Below are positions 7,839 to 18,228 of a stretch of 47,695 nt of DNA, in pieces. Origin of the DNA: Phycisphaerales bacterium UBA3190 (lineage in GTDB: Bacteria; Planctomycetota; Phycisphaerae; Phycisphaerales; UBA1924); the NCBI GenBank assembly GCA_002364005.1, contig DEXG01000008.1:192086-239780 (forward strand). Direction: 5' to 3'. Both the position numbers and the translations under genes were made by a program. Position 1 is the stretch's first letter. Each line of letters starts with the position of its first letter. The notes beneath the pieces are model-generated. The model was given only the letters and a program-made list of their open reading frames with translations. It was not told the DNA's origin and did not search any database.

Positions 7839-8111
7839 ATCTCCAATCACAATCCAACTGCTGCAATCCCTGCTCTATGTCGAATGTTCTCGCTGCAGCA
7901 AAACGCCGTTTCAATGCAAAAAAACGCCATTTATCGGTGCTTTCGTGTACTGAGGCCCTGAAAACGACGGTTTCTCGAATTCATTTTGCCAAACGACTGG
8001 CACATGCTCTGGCTTGGTGTACTTTTGGGCCGGGTCACGAACGAGTCGTTCGTTTCAACAACAGGTCAACGGTTAAACACGAATCAATAACCACGTGAGG
8101 AGAACTCTCAA
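7839..8111 (+). promoter_or_regulatory. Intergenic leader with three AAAACG-type repeats
   Basis: About 270 bp without a credible gene. Three similar 12-13 bp elements occur: AAAACGCCGTTT (7900), AAAACGCCATTT (7921) and AAAACGACGGTTT (7961). Their spacings are 21 and 40 bp, close to whole helical turns. The rest is relatively AT-rich and leads to GTGAGGAGAA just before the ATG at 8112. CTGGCA (7997) with TACTTT (8020), 17 bp apart, is a weak promoter candidate. A 73-codon open frame here (7877-8098) shows no protein-like features. Confidence 0.35.
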
Positions 8112-8702
8112 ATGAAGAACGCAGTTGCACTTATCGCTATCGCAGGAATCGCATCGGTCGCTTCGGCTCAGAACCTGAGCCTGTCGATCGTCCCTTCGGT
8201 CACTGAAGTCGCCCCCAGCGGCAGCTTCACCCTCGCAGTCTACGGCGACGCTGACATGGGCACCCACATGCTGGGCGGTTCATTCTCGCTGAGCTCGGAC
8301 AGCGCACTCGTCTCGGACATGAGCTGGGCCAACGCTGCCTGGTCGTCATTCAACACTGACAACGGCTACGGTGGCAACGGCAACTACAACGCCGTCATCT
8401 TCGGCCAGCTCGTCATCCCCGGCGTGCCTCCCTTCGACGTCCCCGCAGCCGGCTCGGAGCTCGGTGGCCTCATCGGTACCTTCACCGTCAACGTTGGTGC
8501 TGACGCTGGCATCATCGACTTCCAGCTCGGTGCTGAAGATCCATTCAGCCTGCAGTCGATCGACTCGGTCACCGGCGACATCTTCGACGACCGTACCGGT
8601 CAGCTCACCCTCGGTTCGACTCGCGTCACCGTGACCCCGGCCCCCGCATCGCTCGCGCTGCTCGGCCTCGGTGGTATCGCTGCTGGTCGTCGTCGCCGCT
8701 AA
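8112..8702 (+). CDS. Secreted PEP-CTERM-like protein, QDFSL family, monocistronic copy B
   Basis: 196 residues. ATG 8112 follows GTGAGGAGAACTCTCAA. A signal peptide ends near ASAQ, then NLSLSIV. The core is WSSFNTDNGYGGNGNYNAVIF followed by IPGVPPFDVPAAGSELGG. The tail is PAPASLALLGLGGIAAGRRRR. Protein and DNA are closest to monocistronic copy A in the core block: the stretch around 8395 and the one around 7440 are base-for-base the same over more than 30 bp. It has its own terminator and optimal-looking codons. Function unknown; probably an abundant secreted or surface-anchored protein. Confidence 0.88.
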   Translation: MKNAVALIAIAGIASVASAQNLSLSIVPSVTEVAPSGSFTLAVYGDADMGTHMLGGSFSLSSDSALVSDMSWANAAWSSFNTDNGYGGNGNYNAVIFGQLVIPGVPPFDVPAAGSELGGLIGTFTVNVGADAGIIDFQLGAEDPFSLQSIDSVTGDIFDDRTGQLTLGSTRVTVTPAPASLALLGLGGIAAGRRRR

Positions 8703-8751
8703 TCGCTGCGAAACGACACATCAGTTGATATTCAACTGAATGCGAAATCAA

Positions 8752-8788
8752 AGCCCCCGATCGGAAACGATCGGGGGCTCTTTTTTAT
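8752..8788 (+). terminator. Strong rho-independent terminator
   Basis: A perfect 12-bp stem AGCCCCCGATCG with a GAAA (GNRA) loop, 8752-8779, followed by CTTTTTTA. The stem sequence nearly matches the terminator at 7802, as expected if gene and terminator were duplicated together. It may also stop the convergent minus-strand gene. Confidence 0.93.
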
Positions 8789-8864
8789 CTCGTCTGTTGC
8801 GTATCAAACGGTTGCGCGCCAATGCGGTGATTCAATAGATTCCCGCCATGCAGGGCAGGCAGGG

Positions 8865-9434
8865 TCAGGGCTGATCGTCAACCTCGTCTTGCTCGGTCGC
8901 AGATCCCATCGAGGCAGGCTCGCCAGGCTCATCATCCTGATCCTGGCTGATGCGACAGCTCAGCATCACCGCACCGTCCGTGATCAGGTCGAGCCGGTTC
9001 GGCTCGGCGTGGTAGGAATCGATGTTCTGAAGCAGGTGGAACAGGCGTGCCTCCTGCTGCATCACGCCTTCGGGAAAAGCGCAGAACATACGGGTTGAGA
9101 TGATCTCGTTGATGTTCAAGCCCGATTCCGCTTTTCGGATATAGCTTGCGGTGAACCGGTTGCAGCCAGCACTGCCCTCGAGCCAGGTGTGCTCGCGGAA
9201 CCGGATCCGGGGTTCGGTGCCCTCGATCGGGGCAGCTCCGTCGATGCTCGAGATCCACCAGTCTTGGGCCGCAACCCAAGCCCAATCGAGTTCTGCCTGA
9301 TGAATATCGCCAACCATCGGGCGCGTGTCGACATGCGGCTCGCGTTCAGTGCTTTGCTCGGCACACCCGGCGAAGAGGCCAAGCCCAGTGGCGATCGGGA
9401 TCACGAACGGTGTCATGCGATGTGCTCTGGGCAT
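8865..9434 (-). CDS. META-domain lipoprotein (HslJ-like)
   Basis: 189 residues. The N-terminus has a hydrophobic stretch ending in LFAGCAEQ, a lipoprotein signal with Cys near residue 25. The mature part carries a META/HslJ-type fold: WWISSIDGA, then GSAGCNRFTASY, then ISTRMFCAF and VMQQEARLFHLL. In the family these mark the single small beta domain with its paired Cys. Such proteins sit in the envelope and are linked to heat or antibiotic stress; the exact role is unknown. The acidic C-terminal tail is low-complexity. Start choice is uncertain: 9434 gives six more residues than the ATG at 9416. It lies 38 bp downstream of the membrane protein gene on the same strand. Confidence 0.8.
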   Translation of the reverse strand: MPRAHRMTPFVIPIATGLGLFAGCAEQSTEREPHVDTRPMVGDIHQAELDWAWVAAQDWWISSIDGAAPIEGTEPRIRFREHTWLEGSAGCNRFTASYIRKAESGLNINEIISTRMFCAFPEGVMQQEARLFHLLQNIDSYHAEPNRLDLITDGAVMLSCRISQDQDDEPGEPASMGSATEQDEVDDQP

Positions 9435-9472
9435 GTCTGGTCTCTCGTTGCTGTGTTGGGGTGAATGCTTGA

Positions 9473-10006
9473 CTATACGGCTTCGTCCGACGAAGTGTTC
9501 TTCGGCGTATTCGGCGGAACACCTTTGCCACGCAGCGTGTCCATGCTCGCATCATACAGCTCATTCATCTGATCATGAGCGATTTTCTGACCAAGCAGCG
9601 AGGCCCAGTACATCACGAGCGCGATCGCCAGCGGGATGATCGCAAGCTTGAGCGCGCTGGGGGGCTTGTTGGTCAACCACTGGGAAACAGCAAACATGCC
9701 CGCGAAAAAGACCAGGGTGCCCATCGCGATGTAGCCGAGCATGAACGCGGTCCAGACACTCGGATTCGGGCTGAAACGCCCCTTCACACACGCGCCCGCA
9801 TCGCAGGGGTGCACCTCGATATTGAGCCAGGGCGACCAAAAGTGGCGCCGTGCTGGCGGGATCACCAGCATGAGATGGTGTCCGGCGATGCGCCCGTTGA
9901 TCGGATAATCGCGGTCATTGACCAAGCGTGCGAGCCGATCGATTGCCGCTGGCTGTTCGATCGGGAACTCGATGGTGAATGTTGGTCGCATCGGCGGTAT
10001 CTGCAC
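9473..10006 (-). CDS. Hypothetical membrane protein, two TM helices
   Basis: 177 residues, family not recognised. A soluble N-terminal part of about 85 residues includes GRIAGHHLMLVIPPARRHFWSPWL and two Cys (CDAGAC). It is followed by two predicted TM helices (roughly 90-115 and 122-140) and a hydrophilic tail containing MNELYDASMDTLRG. The start is GTG at 10006, supported by a perfect AAGGAGG seven bases upstream (complement of 10014-10020). It is followed on the same strand by the META-domain lipoprotein, so the two may form an operon. It is divergent from apt. Confidence 0.75.
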   Translation of the reverse strand: MQIPPMRPTFTIEFPIEQPAAIDRLARLVNDRDYPINGRIAGHHLMLVIPPARRHFWSPWLNIEVHPCDAGACVKGRFSPNPSVWTAFMLGYIAMGTLVFFAGMFAVSQWLTNKPPSALKLAIIPLAIALVMYWASLLGQKIAHDQMNELYDASMDTLRGKGVPPNTPKNTSSDEAV

Positions 10007-10102
10007 GCGAAAGCCTCCTTGGTCGCAGGCGATAGCATATCAGAAACCCTCGTTTCGGACATGGCGGTCTCGAATAAGTGCAGCCGCCGAACGCCAGGCG
10101 CG

Positions 10103-10113
10103 TATGATGGCGT
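10103..10113 (+). promoter_or_regulatory. TATGAT box directly before apt (leaderless start)
   Basis: TATGAT (10103-10108) is followed by five bases and then the ATG at 10114. A -10 element there puts the transcription start at or next to the A of the start codon. No Shine-Dalgarno is present. Confidence 0.6.
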
Positions 10114-10653
10114 ATGCATAGCACCGAAGCCCGCGACAAACTCAGCGCCCTGATTGCCGATGTCCCCGACTTCCCGAAGCCGGGCGTGGTCTTCAAAGAC
10201 TTCACCCCGTTGCTGGCCGATCCCGGCGCGTTGGCCTTGGCGGTCGAACTGATGGCCAACCCGTACCGGGGCAAGGGCATCGATCTGGTCGTGGGGGCTG
10301 AGAGCCGAGGGTTCATCTTCGGCATCGCGATCGCTCAGGCGCTGTCGGCGGGATTCGTGCCCGTTCGCAAGCCGGGCAAGCTTCCTCGCATGGTGCACGG
10401 GGTCGATTATGACCTGGAGTACGGCACCGACCGGCTTGAACTCCACGCCGACGCGATCATGCGGGATCAGAAGGTCCTGCTCGTCGACGACCTGCTCGCC
10501 ACCGGCGGGACCATGGCCGCCAGCTGTGAACTGGTGGGACGGTCTGGGGCCCATATCGCGGGGATCACCGTCCTCATCGAGCTGAACTTCCTGCACGGTC
10601 GGGACAAACTCGACGGCTTTGGTGAAGTCCATTCGGTGCTTCAGTACGACTAA
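10114..10653 (+). CDS. apt: Adenine phosphoribosyltransferase
   Basis: 179 residues, full length for the family. It salvages adenine with PRPP to give AMP in the cytoplasm. Landmarks: DFPKPGVVFKDFTPLL near the N-terminus, GAESRGFIFG, a RKPGKLP loop, YDLEYGTDRLELH, and the PRPP-binding VLLVDDLLATGGTM near residues 121-134. The start is well fixed by the family N-terminus. It has its own leaderless-type promoter and no ribosome site. The gene after it is gcvP, 135 bp away, with no terminator seen between. Confidence 0.96.
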   Translation: MHSTEARDKLSALIADVPDFPKPGVVFKDFTPLLADPGALALAVELMANPYRGKGIDLVVGAESRGFIFGIAIAQALSAGFVPVRKPGKLPRMVHGVDYDLEYGTDRLELHADAIMRDQKVLLVDDLLATGGTMAASCELVGRSGAHIAGITVLIELNFLHGRDKLDGFGEVHSVLQYD

Positions 10654-10788
10654 AAGAACCTGCTTTCCCAACAGTCTGGCGGGCTTGAACGAGCGAGAAG
10701 ATGGACGCTTGGCGCTATCATTGCTTTCCCAGTGCCCACCCACGCGAACCCGGTGCAGGAGCCGGTTTTCAGCCGAGGAAATCGCAGC

Positions 10789-13746
<2,958 letters not shown>

Positions 13747-13773
13747 ATAGATGGTCTATTGCTGCCGATATGG

Positions 13774-14508
13774 TTATAAATGGTCGGTTCTAGCCGAATG
13801 CTTGGCATCCCGATCCATTCGAGCAAGATTGATTAAGGTGCCTCGTTTCCCCCATAGCCAGTCCAATTTTGTATTCGCGCCAAGATGAGGCCATTCTATG
13901 TGGAGATTGAAGCTGTGAGTTTCTCCCTTAAATACTGGAGATGCAAGTGTGAGTAGCGTGTATCCATACAGGATGTGGATTGGCAGCTTTAATTTGTAAT
14001 CAGTATTGTCGATCGTGTTGTGTTCATGAAAATCTATGATGCCGCTTGATCCGGGACCGTGCAAGAATTCGCATCTCAAACAGTGATACATGATGTGTCC
14101 AAAGGGCACGCAATAGATGCCGTTGTCCACTCTCGCCTGTTCTTGCTGGGCGATGACTTCATTCTTCTTTCTGAATATTTCAGCAACGTGGCTGGGAAGA
14201 GCGTCAGTAATCGGATGTAGAGACTGTGGCTGGTGTGCTTTCTCTAGATCGCGTACTGCCTGCTCATTGAAGAAGCCTTTGGCTCTTACAGCTAGGCTCA
14301 TCTTTGAAAAACTTGGCCCGCCAAGAATGTACAGAGCATACGGCAGATTTTTATTGACATAATCCCGAAAACTCGATCTTCCCGGACGGCCAATTTCGTG
14401 TGTTGAAGCAGCCTCTATACATGGACAGAGTTGCAGCAGAAGGTCATCCCATTCACGGTTGTGATACGCTCGAATTGCTCTCTCGAAATAGTGCCCGGCG
14501 CGATTCAT
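13774..14508 (-). CDS. HEPN-like hypothetical protein, AT-rich orphan
   Basis: 244 residues, no firm family. It begins with helices (HYFERAIRAYHNREWDDLL, then CIEAASTHEIG). Near 140-152 it has YHCLRCEFLHGPG: Arg145 and His150 make an R-X4-H motif, the signature of HEPN domains, many of which are RNases in toxin or antiphage systems. A C-terminal beta-rich part follows (SFNLHIEWPHLG). Its base composition is clearly less GC-rich than its neighbours and its codon use is mixed, so recent acquisition is likely. It lies 34 bp after the asparaginase stop on the same strand and is convergent with gcvP. HEPN assignment is inference from the motif and helical N-terminus. Confidence 0.6.
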   Translation of the reverse strand: MNRAGHYFERAIRAYHNREWDDLLLQLCPCIEAASTHEIGRPGRSSFRDYVNKNLPYALYILGGPSFSKMSLAVRAKGFFNEQAVRDLEKAHQPQSLHPITDALPSHVAEIFRKKNEVIAQQEQARVDNGIYCVPFGHIMYHCLRCEFLHGPGSSGIIDFHEHNTIDNTDYKLKLPIHILYGYTLLTLASPVFKGETHSFNLHIEWPHLGANTKLDWLWGKRGTLINLARMDRDAKHSARTDHL

Positions 14509-14542
14509 GCCAAACTTTAGTCAAGAAAACACACGGTGCAGT

Positions 14543-15067
14543 TTAAGCTTCTTCGCTCACCACAAAGGTCCCGCGCTGCCGATCTTTGATCGGCCCGGGG
14601 AACTTGAGCGCCCGCCCGTGGGCGACGACCCAGACACCGGGCTCAAGGATGCCGCTGGCAAAGATCGCCTCGTTGAGATTCTGCAGCGCGTCTGAGCGTT
14701 TCATCTCGAACGGACGCATCGCGCCGGTGAGGATGATCGGGATGGTGGGCTTCTCAAGCTCGCGGTGCAGGAAGTTGCCCGTGTCGCAGAGGGTGTCGGT
14801 CCCGTGCAGGATGATGATGCCCCCGCAGTCGACGGGGTCGTCGAGCAGTTCGACGGCTCCGAGAATGCGCTGACGATCCGCGTCGGTCATTTCGAGCGAA
14901 TCCTTCTGCATCAGCTGCAGGGTATTGATGTTGGTGTCTTCCAGACGCAGCAGGCGCAGCATCTCTTGGACAATCGAGGAGCGGTTGGCGAGGGTTCCCG
15001 CCTGCTCGTCGTAGGTTTTCTCGATGGTGCCGCCGGTCGAAATGAGCGTGATCTGTCGCATCTGCAT
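14543..15067 (-). CDS. Small asparaginase-domain protein
   Basis: 174 residues, matching only the N-terminal domain of type I/II L-asparaginases. It has the two catalytic signatures: ISTGGTIEKTYD near residues 9-20 (nucleophile Thr) and HGTDTLCDT near 88-96 (second Thr and Asp), plus IILTGAMRPFEMKRSDALQN. Such short one-domain proteins are a known group; whether they hydrolyse asparagine is unsettled. The open frame extends upstream to 15646 but that part is antisense to the sulfotransferase gene; the start at 15067 matches the family N-terminus. Divergent from the TPR-sulfotransferase gene with only 54 bp between starts. Confidence 0.85.
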   Translation of the reverse strand: MQMRQITLISTGGTIEKTYDEQAGTLANRSSIVQEMLRLLRLEDTNINTLQLMQKDSLEMTDADRQRILGAVELLDDPVDCGGIIILHGTDTLCDTGNFLHRELEKPTIPIILTGAMRPFEMKRSDALQNLNEAIFASGILEPGVWVVAHGRALKFPGPIKDRQRGTFVVSEEA

Positions 15068-15121
15068 AAGATTATCCCCGATACAGGCCGATGTCCCGGC
15101 ATCGGTGAGGAGGATGTTCGC

Positions 15122-16633
15122 ATGCCCATGATGAGCCTGACAGATGCATACGAGAGCGCCAAGCAGCTCCTTGATGCCGGGCATTATCGGGCGGCGGTCA
15201 GATCGGCCGAGGTCCTCTACAAACAAACCCCGCATCACCCTCCGGTGATCGCCCTCTACATCAACTGCCTCCTGCGGGTCCAGCAGCACGACCTGGGGGT
15301 GCGGATCGCCAAGCGGGCCCTGAGGAACATCACGCACAAACCCCACCGGGTGATGATCATCACCCACCTCGTCGACACCATGACCCAGGCGGGGCAGCTC
15401 GATGAGGCGATCGAGATGGTGCGGGAAGAACTCAACGCCCAGCCCGACAACCTGTCCCTCGCGGCTTCGCTGGCGCACGCGCTCGTGATGAGCGACAGGC
15501 ACGAGGAAGCGGTGGAACTGATCGAGGGCTGCCGTGAGCGGGGCATCGAGTCGCTGAACCTGGCGGCGGTGCTGGGGCGGGCGCTGGTTCGCACCGATCG
15601 ACGCGATGAGGTGATCGAGTACATCGAGCACCTGCTCGAAACACAAGACGATGATTCAGACGCGGGCAAGCATCAGGTCTACAACACCCTCGGGCAGCTC
15701 TACGACAAGGCCAAGCGATACGACGACGCGATGGATGCCTATCAGAAGAGCAACGCGGTCGTTACCCCCGACTTCGATGAGCGTCGTCTCGAGAACACGC
15801 TCGCGAGCATCAAACGATCGTGGACGCCCGAGCGGTTTGCCAAAGCAACCCGCCCCGAGCCCTCCGGGCCACGCCCCGTGTTCATCGTCGGCATGCCCCG
15901 ATCGGGCACGACGCTGACCGAGCAGATCATCGACGCCCACCCACGCGGTTTCGGTGCCGGCGAGCTGGGGCTGATCTCCGATCTGTGCCGCGAACTCGCG
16001 ATCGACCCCGAGAACTCGTACGCGACGGGCCCGGAAGAATACGACCCGCAGGCGTTGGTGAACGCCGCCCAGGAATACCGTCAGCGTACCCGTGAGCTTG
16101 CGGGCGACCTGGATGTCGATGTGATCGTCGATAAGGCCCCGCTGAACTGCAACTATGTGGGCCTGATCGCGCTGCTGTTCCCCGATGCGCACATCATCCA
16201 CTGCCAACGGGACCCGCGGGACAACTGCCTCTCGTGCTTCTTCCAGCTGCTGAGCACCGGGCACAGCTACAGCTTCGATCTCTACAACTGCGGACGCTAC
16301 TACCGCAACTACCGCGCGATCATGAAGCATTACGAGGGTCTTCTCAGCAGCCCCGAGGTGAATATGCCCATCTTCGAGAACGACTACGAGGGCATGGTCG
16401 CCGATCAGGAACAACGCACCCACGAGCTGCTTGAGTTCATCGGGCTGCCCTTCGACCCCGCCTGCCTTGAGTTCTACAAGACCGGGCGTGTCGCGGTCAC
16501 CCTCAGCAACGATCAGGTGCGACAGCCGATCTACAAATCATCGACCAAACGCTATGAGCGTTACGCGGCTCATCTCGGCCCCCTCATCGAGGGGCTGGGC
16601 GAAGAGATCATCAACGAAGCCGACAGCAAGTAA
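15122..16633 (+). CDS. TPR-sulfotransferase fusion, paralog 1
   Basis: 503 residues. Residues about 1-235 are TPR-like helical repeats (for example AKQLLDAGHYRAAVRSAEVL and GQLYDKAKRYDDAMDAYQKS). From about 250 on is a sulfotransferase domain: VFIVGMPRSGTTLTEQII (PAPS 5'-phosphosulfate loop, PRSGTT at about 258-263), IHCQRDPRDNCLSCFF (3'-phosphate site), and a C-terminal RQPIYKSSTKRYERY. It should move sulfate from PAPS to an acceptor that the TPR part may recruit; the acceptor is unknown. ATG 15122 follows GAGGAGG. It is the first of a pair with the next gene. Confidence 0.9.
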   Translation: MPMMSLTDAYESAKQLLDAGHYRAAVRSAEVLYKQTPHHPPVIALYINCLLRVQQHDLGVRIAKRALRNITHKPHRVMIITHLVDTMTQAGQLDEAIEMVREELNAQPDNLSLAASLAHALVMSDRHEEAVELIEGCRERGIESLNLAAVLGRALVRTDRRDEVIEYIEHLLETQDDDSDAGKHQVYNTLGQLYDKAKRYDDAMDAYQKSNAVVTPDFDERRLENTLASIKRSWTPERFAKATRPEPSGPRPVFIVGMPRSGTTLTEQIIDAHPRGFGAGELGLISDLCRELAIDPENSYATGPEEYDPQALVNAAQEYRQRTRELAGDLDVDVIVDKAPLNCNYVGLIALLFPDAHIIHCQRDPRDNCLSCFFQLLSTGHSYSFDLYNCGRYYRNYRAIMKHYEGLLSSPEVNMPIFENDYEGMVADQEQRTHELLEFIGLPFDPACLEFYKTGRVAVTLSNDQVRQPIYKSSTKRYERYAAHLGPLIEGLGEEIINEADSK

Positions 16634-16692
16634 GCATACAATGCTGCCCGAGCGAAGCCCGCCCGAGCAGCCAGACCCCATCGGAGTACACG

Positions 16693-18222
16693 ATGCAGCA
16701 ACCCGCACAGAAGAACCAGCCCACCCCGCAGCAGGTGTTCGAAGAAGCGCACCGCATGCTGAGAGTTGGTGAGGTCTACGAGGCCTCCCGTCGTGCGGGC
16801 AAGCTGCGGGCGCACTTCCCCGATGACACACCAATCCTTGCGTTGCACGGCATCGTCCTTGCCAAGCTGGGCGTGCACCCGCAGGCATTGAGCGATATGG
16901 TGCTCGCGGCCCAGAAGACCGAAGAAGCACTCAAGGAAGACGAAGAAGGCAATCCGGCACGCCCGCGAATTGTCGACCAGCTCATTCGCCTGAGCGTGCA
17001 GATCTGCCGCTCCTCGATCGCGATCGAAGAGTACGCCGCCGCCGAGGAAGCGATCGAGAACGCGCTGCAGTGGGACCCTGATCGTGCTGACGCGGTCGCT
17101 GCCAAGGCCGAGCTGCTGTCGGCTCAGGGCGATCATGACGGAGCGATGAAGCTCATCACAGAGGGGTTCAAGGAGAAACTCGACTCGATGCCCCTGACCC
17201 TGGCCCGCGCCCGCGTGCTGCTCGCTTCTGACCAGTCCAGCGAAGACGAGCTGCGTGAGGTTATCCCGCAGCTTGAGAACGAGATCGCTGTCGCGGGGCT
17301 CCCCGTACCAGAGCTGGGCGACCTGCTGCGAGCGCTCGGGACGATCCAGGACCGGCTCGGGGCACCCGATGAGGCGTTCAACGCGTTCAGGCGCGCCGCA
17401 CGACTCCGTCGAAGCAGCTACGACCCACGCAACTACACGGTTATGACGACGCGCATCATCACCGACTGGTCGCTGGAAAACATGAAGAAGGTTGTCAAGC
17501 CCGATCTCTCCGGTGCCAAGCACGCGTTGATCCTGGGCGCCCCCATGTCGGGCGTGCACCAGCTCGAAGAGATGCTCAAGGCGTTCGATGACCTGAGCGT
17601 GCTCGGCCCGCTCGAGACCCTGACCTCCGCGGGGATGCAGTTCCTCAACGCCCGTCAGGGGGTGCTGCGCCCTGTGCCGCTGGAACCCAACAAGCTGCGG
17701 GGCACCCAGCTGCGTGACGCGGGGGGCGCGTACCAGATGCAGACGCAGGCCATGGCCGGGATCCCTGATACCGTTTGCGTCGACACCCACCCGCACAACA
17801 TCCCCAACGCCGGCGCGGCGGCGATGATGCTCCCGGGCATCAACATCGTGTGCTGCCGACGCGATCCGGTCGAATCCTCACTCGCGTGTTATTGCAGCGA
17901 GATGCCGGGCAACCACCCCTACGCCAGCGAGTTGCTCGACACCGCGGGCTTTGTTGCCGACAGCAACCGCATGCTCGACCACTGGATCAAGGTGCTGGGC
18001 GATGAGGCCATCGGTGCCAACATCATCGAGGTTCAGTACAGCGAACTCGTCGCGGACCCCAAGAAGACCGCGGCGCGTGTCGCCCGTGAGCTGGGCGTCG
18101 ATGCCCGCGCAACCTCGATCAAGAGCGTGCCAGGGTTCGATCAAGGCCCAGGGGCGCACCCGGATCAATACCGCAACTTCACCCGCCAGATCCGAGACCT
18201 GCTCGAACCAGCGAATGCGTGA
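16693..18222 (+). CDS. TPR-sulfotransferase-like protein, paralog 2, degenerate PAPS loop
   Basis: 509 residues, built like paralog 1: TPR-like helices (about 10-260, with EEYAAAEEAIENALQWDPDRADA), then a sulfotransferase-like domain. The PAPS loop PRSGTTL of the paralogs is replaced by ILGAPMSGVHQLEEML (about 280-295), losing the Arg and both Thr. The 3'-phosphate region is partly kept (VCCRRDPVESSLACY). The C-terminal PIY.SS..R segment of the paralogs is absent. The reading frame is intact, so it is not simply decaying. It may be a non-catalytic partner of paralog 1. GGAG six bases before ATG 16693 supports the start; TACAAT at 16636 could be a promoter. Confidence 0.82.
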   Translation: MQQPAQKNQPTPQQVFEEAHRMLRVGEVYEASRRAGKLRAHFPDDTPILALHGIVLAKLGVHPQALSDMVLAAQKTEEALKEDEEGNPARPRIVDQLIRLSVQICRSSIAIEEYAAAEEAIENALQWDPDRADAVAAKAELLSAQGDHDGAMKLITEGFKEKLDSMPLTLARARVLLASDQSSEDELREVIPQLENEIAVAGLPVPELGDLLRALGTIQDRLGAPDEAFNAFRRAARLRRSSYDPRNYTVMTTRIITDWSLENMKKVVKPDLSGAKHALILGAPMSGVHQLEEMLKAFDDLSVLGPLETLTSAGMQFLNARQGVLRPVPLEPNKLRGTQLRDAGGAYQMQTQAMAGIPDTVCVDTHPHNIPNAGAAAMMLPGINIVCCRRDPVESSLACYCSEMPGNHPYASELLDTAGFVADSNRMLDHWIKVLGDEAIGANIIEVQYSELVADPKKTAARVARELGVDARATSIKSVPGFDQGPGAHPDQYRNFTRQIRDLLEPANA

Positions 18223-18228
18223 TCTGCG

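Noticed and set aside
7996..8016. Sigma-54 promoter (TGGCAC ... GGC) before the gene at 8112
   Set aside because: The distance between the GG and GC elements is one base too long for the strict -24/-12 spacing.
7877..8098. 73-codon open frame in the intergenic leader
   Set aside because: It has no ribosome site, begins in a repeat region and overlaps the likely promoter of the next gene.
10654..10788. Glycine riboswitch before gcvP
   Set aside because: The conserved purine-rich core of the tandem aptamers is not visible in the 135-bp leader.
15068..15646. N-terminal extension of the asparaginase frame
   Set aside because: The added part is antisense to the TPR-sulfotransferase gene and the asparaginase family begins at MQMRQITLISTGG.
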